This document shows positions 58,013-64,000 of a DNA stretch of 64,000 nucleotides, piece by piece. Source of the DNA: Megaera polyxenophila (GTDB taxonomy: Bacteria; Pseudomonadota; Alphaproteobacteria; Rickettsiales; Rickettsiaceae); assembly GCF_029982035.1 (NCBI RefSeq), contig NZ_CP104167.1:1-64000 (forward strand), written 5' to 3'. The notes below the pieces were generated by a model. It saw only the letters and a list, made by a program, of their open reading frames with translations, made no database searches and was not told the DNA's origin. A program made the translations under genes and the position numbers. How positions within the stretch are numbered: position 1 is the first letter of the stretch; each line of letters begins with the position of its first letter.

Positions 58013-59141
58013 TTAACCCACCAACTAAATACCCGACTTAGGCGGCATATTTTACTTCTTTCGCCTGAAATAATCTTTTGATATGTTCTGGGTTATTTTG
58101 CAGAGTCCTTAGGTAAGATTTTAAATTCCCTTGGAGTTCAGATTTTGTAAGAGGTATATGTTTCCTATTTACATTTCTTTTTAAATCGTTGTTTAAATAT
58201 TCATCCGGATTATGTTGCGGAGTATACGGAGGCAGAAAAAATAAAGAAATTTTCTTTTTATGTTTCCGAGTCCATATTTGTACTTTTTTGCTATGATGAA
58301 CCTTGAGATTATCTAGGATTAAGAAGATTTTTTTCTTGGAGTATTTTACCAACCTCCGTAAAAATTCTATAAATACATTTGTTTTTAGTGTCTCTTCGTA
58401 CAGCATAAACCTTAGCTTACCGTTATTTGTAACAGTGGATATCATGTTTATACTAAATCTCTTCGATTTATGAATCACAACAGGGGTTTTTCCTTTTAAA
58501 GAATAGCTTTGTAATACCTGACACTCTTGTTTTATCCCTACTTCGTCGCACCAATGTATTTCTGCCTTTTCATATTCTGCTTGCTTGGCTATTGACGGAT
58601 ATTCTTCATCTAACCAAAATTGAACCCTTTTGGGTTGCTGCTCATATGCTAACTTCTTTGGCTTTTGTGCAGTATACCCCCATCTTCTTAAATATTCGCC
58701 TATTGTACTTAGGGGAAGAAAAAATCCACAATGTTTTTTGATGAGTGCATTAACTGATTTTCTTGACCATAATGCTGATTTGATATTGTGATCTTCTGGT
58801 CTAGAGATATTTACGTACCCTTGTATTATTTTACTTTGATCTTCGGTTATAAGCCTTTTCTCTCCTATCTTTCTACCTCTTAACTTCCCACTAATTGCGT
58901 ACTTGTCGCCTCTCTTTTCCCTCCTTACCCATTCATTTACTGTCTGGCGACTCACTCCTATTAATTCACCTACCGACGATTGACTCTCTCCTCTTTTTAC
59001 TAGTTTTAGAGCAATCTTTCTCATCGACGCTTGTGCGCTTATTGATAATTTCCTAAAATCTTCACTTTTTGACATTATTGCATTATACAAATTCCTTCCT
59101 TCTTGGCAATAGTTATGTCGGGTATTTAATTGGTGGGTTAA
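58013..59141 (-). mobile_element. IS630-family element, copy d (1129 bp)
   Basis: TA on both sides (58011-58012, 59142-59143); the uninterrupted target is acaTAgatc as in IS982 copy a. Confidence 0.92.
58038..59075 (-). CDS. IS630-family transposase, copy d (intact)
   Basis: 345 residues from MSKSEDFRKL, identical to copy c. The open frame extends further upstream into the host IS, but MSKSEDF is the start shared by all copies. Confidence 0.92.
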   Translation of the reverse strand: MSKSEDFRKLSISAQASMRKIALKLVKRGESQSSVGELIGVSRQTVNEWVRREKRGDKYAISGKLRGRKIGEKRLITEDQSKIIQGYVNISRPEDHNIKSALWSRKSVNALIKKHCGFFLPLSTIGEYLRRWGYTAQKPKKLAYEQQPKRVQFWLDEEYPSIAKQAEYEKAEIHWCDEVGIKQECQVLQSYSLKGKTPVVIHKSKRFSINMISTVTNNGKLRFMLYEETLKTNVFIEFLRRLVKYSKKKIFLILDNLKVHHSKKVQIWTRKHKKKISLFFLPPYTPQHNPDEYLNNDLKRNVNRKHIPLTKSELQGNLKSYLRTLQNNPEHIKRLFQAKEVKYAA

Positions 59142-59608
59142 TAGATCACCAATCAATGCCTTTGTGCATATACTATCCACGTTTATATCATATTGCTTTA
59201 AAAAAAATAAACCTTCAATAAATTATAGTTTTGATTTATCTCTAAACTACGCGCTTATCCCGAACTGAGGTAATTTATATGATTTAATAGCGGCCGTGCA
59301 TATAAATGCTAGTCTGATCATTACCACAAATAGGAAAATTGAAACATGGGCGGAAATATTTTTTGATCCTGTTATGGCTAACGCTGCTTTGGATAGAATA
59401 GTTAATAATTCGTATAGAGTAGTATTAGAGGGTGATTCTTACCGAAAAAACTTTACGCCAAAATTTAAAATGGAGGATGACAATATGATACAAAAAAGTT
59501 AGTATATAGTGGACTTCTCATCTGGCGCAGGGGTGGACTAGTATACCTGGCGCACAACAGCTACATAGAGTCTATATTGCCATTTTTATACCATCTCTAC
59601 CTACAGAG

Positions 59609-62600
59609 CTAGTGGGTACTATTACTACTTTTGATAATAAAACTGGAATAAATTGTGTAAAAACATGGTACTATATAAACTGTTAATATTGATCCGGCCA
59701 CAATTCCGGTAACTAGAACCATAGCCATTTGGAAACGGCTATTGGAATAATTTCCAGTATCAAAAAAAAGTGATAATAAACCTATACTCATGGCAAGAGA
59801 AGTAATTAATATAGCTCTAATTCTTGAAACCGAACCTGCTATTATAGCTTTCAAATACATCTCACCTTCTTGCTGTGTCTGATATATTGCACTGCATAAT
59901 AAAACACTATGTTTTGTTATTAATCCAGCTAGCGTGATAAGTGATATTTCAGTATATATATTTAAACCACCTTGAGTAAAATATAAGCTGAGCATTGCTA
60001 CACTTAGAGCAGCAGGAATTCCACCCACTAATATAATCAGTGAAATTACCAAATTATTAAATCTTCCAAACATTAATAAATAAAGCCCTAAAACAGCTAT
60101 AGTAATGAGTATTGTAAATGAGGATGTTGAATCAATTAACATTTGAGTTTGATCAGTGTAGATAATATTAGTATCATTTGGTAATTTCCTATTTAACTGA
60201 TCAAGAAAATTGACAGCTTCTTGTAATTTAATCCCAGCTTTTGCAGTAGCAATAACTTCAATGGAATATTGTTCATTATAACGAAGAATTTGGCTTACTG
60301 TATTAACCTTAGTAATCATACATATATCCTTGAGTTGTATAATACTTTCACTATTTTTAGGGACTGAGATCAACATATTTTGAACATTCCTAAGCATTTG
60401 ACCAAATTTTATGTCTGATCTAGCTATAACATCATAAATATTATCATAATGTTTAAAGTTACTGATCTTTCTAGCATTAAACAGAATATCTAGAGTATCT
60501 GATATGTCCCTTTGTGTAAGCCCATACTGGAATAATTTATCTTGGTCACATAAAAATTTATAATCCTGAACTAATGACGGAGCTATTGCAATTACATTCG
60601 AGAATAAGTTTTTAGAATTTTCTCGTATAAAATGTATAGCTTCCCAGTTATTTTTCATGGAAGATTGGTTATTGACGTAAAAGTTCAATTCAACGTTTCC
60701 AGTTACAGAGCCAGCATTTTTGCTTTGAGCAAATTTTACTGATAGATCGCCAGCAACAGCTACTTTTTTAAGCTTAGATTCAATATTATTGAAAGTTAAG
60801 AGTGCTTTGCTCTTATCTTTCAGGATCACGTAAATTATTGATCTTGGAGATTCTTCAATTCTTAAAATGTATTTAATGTTATCATCATCCTTAATTATTT
60901 TGGTAATTTTTTCCATGTAATGATGAATGTAGGAGAGATTTGTATTAGTAGCAAAGATATTTGTGATGATTATCGTATCAGTTGTTTCAAAAGGTTCTAC
61001 TTCAATTTTTATCTTATTAACTGCAATATATATACCACTGAGTGTAACTATAACTACCAAAAACAGAAATGTTTTTATATTTCTGATTATAAAGAACAGA
61101 GAACTAGTATATTTGCGCATTATTAATGATAATGTAAGGTTCACAATTTTTGCAAATCTGTTCTCATGACTGTTGTTGGCTAACTTTAGGAATAGTACTG
61201 GAGTCGATGTAAATGCTACAATAAACGATGTAACTAAGCACGCAATTACGGAAGATGCAAATTCCTGTAGAATCTTAGCGACTGCTCCTTTAATAAAAAA
61301 TATTGGAATATAAATTACTATAAGGGTAACCATTAAGATCAAAACCGATAAAAAAAGTGTACGCATCGCTTGCAATATACTTTCCAATGCGTTTCTATTT
61401 TTATGATAATAATGCTCGGCGTTTTCAATTACTACAATTGAATCATCTACCACTAAACCTATTGATAATACAATTGCTAACATTGTTATCGTATTTATAG
61501 TATGGCCAAGTAAATATATAACAATAAAACAGGCTGCAATTGAAATGGGAATTGAGCAAATTGCAATAATAGAATATCGTACCGAACCCATTAAAAGCAA
61601 AACGATAACAGATACTAACACCACCGCTTCTAGTAAAGTCTTTTTTACTTCTTGAAACGCTTGTAGAATATCTTGACTATTATCAATAATAATTTGCAAC
61701 TTAAATTGCTTGTTTGTCCTTTCGTAATTGTCTAAAAATTCTCTTACACTATTTGCAACATCAATTGGATTTGAATTTGATTTAGTAAAAATACCTAGTA
61801 AAACAATTTTATTCATGCCTAAATATGCAAAACTTGTTGCTTCTTTATCCGAAATAGCAATATTTGCAACGTTTTTTAATTTCACGGCAACATTATTACT
61901 GTCCAAACTTATATTGTCAAAATCGCTTATTTTATTTATTACGGAATCAAATGAAATATACTCCGTTTTATACTGATTTGATAGTTTACCGCCTGAAAAA
62001 TCAATACTCTGTAATGTTAGAGAGGCAAGGACATTTTCCAGAGGGATATGATATTTAGCTAACTTTGCTGGATCAATATTAATATAAACAGCCTTTTCAG
62101 TTATACCAAAGCTAGAAACACTTGCTACCCCATCAACATATTTTAGTTTTTTCTTAATTAAATCAATCTCATCAGCACTAGGTAAACTATTATTACTCAT
62201 CAACCCAATATACATCATTGGTAGGTTTGAGAAACTTTCAGTAGAAACAATAGGGTCCTTGGCTCCTTCCGGTAAAAGCGATCTATTCTTTATTATCAAG
62301 TCTCGTACTTGGTTTATTGCTTGGTTAATAGGAATTTTATCCGCAATAGTTAATGTTATTTTACTTTCGCCCAATTCACTATCGGCAAGAATAGAGATTA
62401 TTCCATCAACATGTGAGAATATTTCTTCAAAAGGTCTTGTGGTATATTTTTCTATTAACTCAGGTTTGACATTTGGATTAATAATAGAAATATAAATATT
62501 TGAAACTGGAAGATTTGGTAAAAGCTGAATTTTAAGTTGTAGGTATGAATAGATACCAAGTATCACAATAACAATATTCATTACAATAAAAATACTACTG

Positions 62601-62626
62601 TGTTCTAATATCCTTTTTATCATCAT
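59609..62626 (-). CDS. RND-family efflux pump (AcrB-like inner-membrane transporter)
   Basis: 1005 residues, intact. Twelve membrane helices with two large periplasmic loops. The first helix is IFIVMNIVIVILGIYSYLQL. The proton-relay region in helix 4 carries a double Asp (GLVVDDSIVVIENAEHYYHK, about residue 393-394). The second half has the family motif GGIPAALSVAMLSLY and TLAGLITKHSVLLCSAIY. It exports hydrophobic compounds using proton flow as part of a tripartite complex. It is 37 bp downstream of the membrane fusion protein gene. Confidence 0.93.
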   Translation of the reverse strand: MMIKRILEHSSIFIVMNIVIVILGIYSYLQLKIQLLPNLPVSNIYISIINPNVKPELIEKYTTRPFEEIFSHVDGIISILADSELGESKITLTIADKIPINQAINQVRDLIIKNRSLLPEGAKDPIVSTESFSNLPMMYIGLMSNNSLPSADEIDLIKKKLKYVDGVASVSSFGITEKAVYINIDPAKLAKYHIPLENVLASLTLQSIDFSGGKLSNQYKTEYISFDSVINKISDFDNISLDSNNVAVKLKNVANIAISDKEATSFAYLGMNKIVLLGIFTKSNSNPIDVANSVREFLDNYERTNKQFKLQIIIDNSQDILQAFQEVKKTLLEAVVLVSVIVLLLMGSVRYSIIAICSIPISIAACFIVIYLLGHTINTITMLAIVLSIGLVVDDSIVVIENAEHYYHKNRNALESILQAMRTLFLSVLILMVTLIVIYIPIFFIKGAVAKILQEFASSVIACLVTSFIVAFTSTPVLFLKLANNSHENRFAKIVNLTLSLIMRKYTSSLFFIIRNIKTFLFLVVIVTLSGIYIAVNKIKIEVEPFETTDTIIITNIFATNTNLSYIHHYMEKITKIIKDDDNIKYILRIEESPRSIIYVILKDKSKALLTFNNIESKLKKVAVAGDLSVKFAQSKNAGSVTGNVELNFYVNNQSSMKNNWEAIHFIRENSKNLFSNVIAIAPSLVQDYKFLCDQDKLFQYGLTQRDISDTLDILFNARKISNFKHYDNIYDVIARSDIKFGQMLRNVQNMLISVPKNSESIIQLKDICMITKVNTVSQILRYNEQYSIEVIATAKAGIKLQEAVNFLDQLNRKLPNDTNIIYTDQTQMLIDSTSSFTILITIAVLGLYLLMFGRFNNLVISLIILVGGIPAALSVAMLSLYFTQGGLNIYTEISLITLAGLITKHSVLLCSAIYQTQQEGEMYLKAIIAGSVSRIRAILITSLAMSIGLLSLFFDTGNYSNSRFQMAMVLVTGIVAGSILTVYIVPCFYTIYSSFIIKSSNSTH

Positions 62627-62663
62627 CTCATCAGTCTAAAAGGCAAATTTTATTGTACATAAA

Positions 62664-63842
62664 TCACGGAGAAACTACTAAAGTATTGTCAATCAAAACC
62701 TTAGCACCGTCGTATAATCCTTTTTTTCCAGAAACTACCACCTGATCACCAGATTTTATAATGGTAGAAATCACACTAATATTAGTGTTATCACTATCAC
62801 TTATTTCAACTGCTACTTTTTTTGCTATATCATTTTCAATTACATAGCAAAAATAATGGTCTTCAAAAAAAATTGCAGAATTTGGCAATTTAATTACTTG
62901 TTGATCATCGCTAAAAATCACATCAACATTAACAAATAAACCAGGTGTAATTAAATTATCATCATTTGGAATGAATGCCTCAATATAAACTGAGTGATTC
63001 TTCTCTTGAGCAATTTCTGAGGTCTTAAAATCATTGAGTGTAAAAGACAAATCTAGAGCTGGAATATATACGTATATATAACTATTTTCAGCACTCTTAA
63101 ATTTCTGATAATCAAGTTCATCAATATTAAAACCAATTTTGATTATTTGAATATCATGTATCATAACAATTTTATCCTTTTGAGTTACAAACTCTCCAGC
63201 AACAACAAATTTTTCCTCTACAATTCCACTCAAAGGTGCAACGATATAATGTTTGGTTTTATCGTCTAATAGTCTATGATAACGCTGTTTTACCTCTAAA
63301 TATTCTATTTCATGATTGGCATATTCCGTATAGCTAATTAAATCTTTATCTAGTAGTTTTTGTAGCGAATCTAGTTTTTTCTTTTTTATCTCATATTCTT
63401 GAGTTGTAAGCTCAATTTGATAATCTATTTGTTCAGTATCAAAGATAGCTAAAATATCACCTTTTTTGACATAAGTACCAACAGAACAATCAAGTTCTGT
63501 GATTTTTCCAGTGATATTTGATTTTACTGGATGTGTTTCATATGCTATAGTTTTACCATTAGTTGTAAGTTTATTATTAATTCCTAATGAATATTCGGCT
63601 TTAACTACTTCAACAGGAATAACTTGTTTTACCTCATCTTGTTGAGATATCTCTTCTACAATAAAAATTTTCTTCAGAAAAATAATTCCTATAAAAATTG
63701 CAAAAGTAGTAAATAGCAGAAAATATTTGTAGCTTATTATTTTTCTACCTACTATAGAAACTGTAAATATTAATTTTTGACGTAAATTTTTTATAATTAT
63801 TAAAGATTGCATTAGAAATAAATTTAGTAAAGTTTTTGCCAA
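62664..63842 (-). CDS. RND membrane fusion (periplasmic adaptor) protein
   Basis: 392 residues. One N-terminal membrane anchor (YFLLFTTFAIFIGIIFLKK, about residues 39-57), a lipoyl half-motif (SNITGKITELDCSVGTYVKK), a short helical hairpin (about residues 140-190), the second lipoyl half (YIVAPLSGIVEEKFVVAGEF), and beta-barrel/proximal domains. It links the RND pump to an outer-membrane channel. First gene of the pump operon. Confidence 0.92.
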   Translation of the reverse strand: MAKTLLNLFLMQSLIIIKNLRQKLIFTVSIVGRKIISYKYFLLFTTFAIFIGIIFLKKIFIVEEISQQDEVKQVIPVEVVKAEYSLGINNKLTTNGKTIAYETHPVKSNITGKITELDCSVGTYVKKGDILAIFDTEQIDYQIELTTQEYEIKKKKLDSLQKLLDKDLISYTEYANHEIEYLEVKQRYHRLLDDKTKHYIVAPLSGIVEEKFVVAGEFVTQKDKIVMIHDIQIIKIGFNIDELDYQKFKSAENSYIYVYIPALDLSFTLNDFKTSEIAQEKNHSVYIEAFIPNDDNLITPGLFVNVDVIFSDDQQVIKLPNSAIFFEDHYFCYVIENDIAKKVAVEISDSDNTNISVISTIIKSGDQVVVSGKKGLYDGAKVLIDNTLVVSP

Positions 63843-63926
63843 AATGATACATTCTTATACCATAATTTTATGAGTTTGTTATTAGTTCTCTGAAAAATCA
63901 GTCTGGTAATAATTTAGATATTACAT

Positions 63927-64000
63927 CTATTTTTTATAAAAAGTAATAACAGCACGATGTTGCCTTTCTAAATTTGGTCTGCTAACTTCAGTTTGAATAG
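63927..64000 (-). CDS. C-terminal end of an upstream gene, possibly the TolC-like channel
   Basis: The last 24 codons before the window edge read IQTEVSRPNLERQHRAVITF YKK then stop. The R-x-x-L...AVITFYK ending resembles the end of outer-membrane efflux proteins (often LVALYKALGGGW), and the position upstream of the fusion protein fits. Too short for certainty. Confidence 0.4.
   Translation of the reverse strand, partial: IQTEVSRPNLERQHRAVITFYKK

Larger units (their letters stand above)
57232..59268 (+). pseudogene. IS982 transposase, copy b, split by IS630
   Basis: Identical to the intact copy a up to NLEHTRH, then interrupted by IS630 copy d; the last 45 residues (RSPINAFVHILSTF ...) follow after 59142. 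All three DDE acids are before the break, but the C-terminus is lost. Confidence 0.87.
57139..59271 (+). mobile_element. IS982-family element, copy b, carrying IS630 copy d
   Basis: Same ends as 39078-40079 (ACCCCAGTTCGGG / CCGAACTGAGGT); 1002 bp without the insert. The flanks share ATTT(A), consistent with a short target duplication in istB. Confidence 0.88.
56915..59502 (+). pseudogene. istB: IstB-like ATPase (IS21 helper), truncated and split by IS982
   Basis: The 5' piece (56915-57138) opens with the P-loop VGTGKTHLSQAL and has Walker B LLILDDFGLKTL. The 3' piece (59272-59502) continues LYDLIAAVHINASLIITTNR and GDSYRKNF. Removing IS982 copy b joins QSSDL to YDLI in frame. The N-terminal domain before the P-loop is missing. 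In IS21 elements IstB is the AAA+ target-selection ATPase; no IstA is present. Confidence 0.85.

Noticed and set aside
60920..62495. Plus-strand open frames of 60-80 codons
   Set aside because: Antisense to the RND pump gene; low-complexity hydrophobic/cysteine patterns expected from the opposite strand of membrane helices.
1..64000. CRISPR array, tRNA or rRNA genes
   Set aside because: No regularly spaced short repeats, no cloverleaf with matching arms, and no rRNA-like conserved blocks were seen.

Overview
The window is AT-rich, full of pseudogenes and insertion sequences, and looks like an accessory region of an obligate intracellular alphaproteobacterium of the order Rickettsiales (Rickettsia, Orientia or a close relative; genus not determinable by eye). 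The reasons are the base composition, the protein families (split RelA/SpoT genes, ProP-like MFS fragments, TPR and ankyrin proteins, HU-like and Rpn/PD-(D/E)XK families, VapBC, Fic) and the heavy load of mobile DNA. Many of these families are known cargo of Rickettsiales amplified genetic elements (RAGEs); calling this a decayed RAGE-like region is inference. No tRNA, rRNA or CRISPR array was seen.

Region 1 (1-9.4 kb): a TPR gene split by an IS200 element, a VapBC-like toxin-antitoxin pair, an AbrB-like/serine-recombinase pair, then remnants of a Y-family DNA polymerase, an Rpn-type ORF, a RecD2 helicase fused to an IS6 transposase tail, a frameshifted DEDDh exonuclease and an MFS transporter. 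An intact TPR gene, a CspA gene, an HU gene and a TfoX-N-like gene follow.

Region 2 (9.5-20.6 kb): a RelA/SpoT HD-hydrolase gene split by a group II intron lies convergent to one ProP-like MFS gene that carries, from 3' to 5', an IS91 element, an IS630 element (itself holding an IS3 element) and a second group II intron (itself holding another IS630). The flanks of each insertion can be rejoined into one reading frame.

Region 3 (20.8-27.7 kb): Rpn/CspA/HU remnants, a DUF924 gene and a secreted-type flavodoxin gene each cut by an identical IS200 copy, SemiSWEET, a Bax-inhibitor-1 remnant, another Rpn pseudogene and a third TPR copy.

Region 4 (27.7-32.4 kb): a Tn3-family transposon with a broken tnpA, an intact TnpI-like tyrosine recombinase, a putative internal resolution site and terminal inverted repeats. 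Region 5 (32.4-42.8 kb): IS110 tail, a decayed cluster encoding a GNAT acetyltransferase, ankyrin repeats and an LRR plus JmjC/cupin_8 protein (eukaryote-like, effector-type), IS6 remnants, IS91, IS982, a Fic protein between two imperfect direct repeats, a serine recombinase and a DUF2829/Tad2-like small gene.

Region 6 (43.4-53.9 kb): a SWIM-finger/SNF2 helicase operon, a YecA-SEC-C protein, a GapR-like protein, an IS66 element with an unusual convergent layout, HU, an Rpn nuclease with a short coupled downstream ORF, and a split RelA/SpoT pair (synthetase remnant and intact HD hydrolase). Region 7 (53.9-59.5 kb): nested IS91/IS630 and IstB/IS982/IS630. Region 8 (59.6-64 kb): an RND efflux pump operon (membrane fusion protein, RND pump, and the end of an upstream gene), which looks like intact chromosomal backbone.
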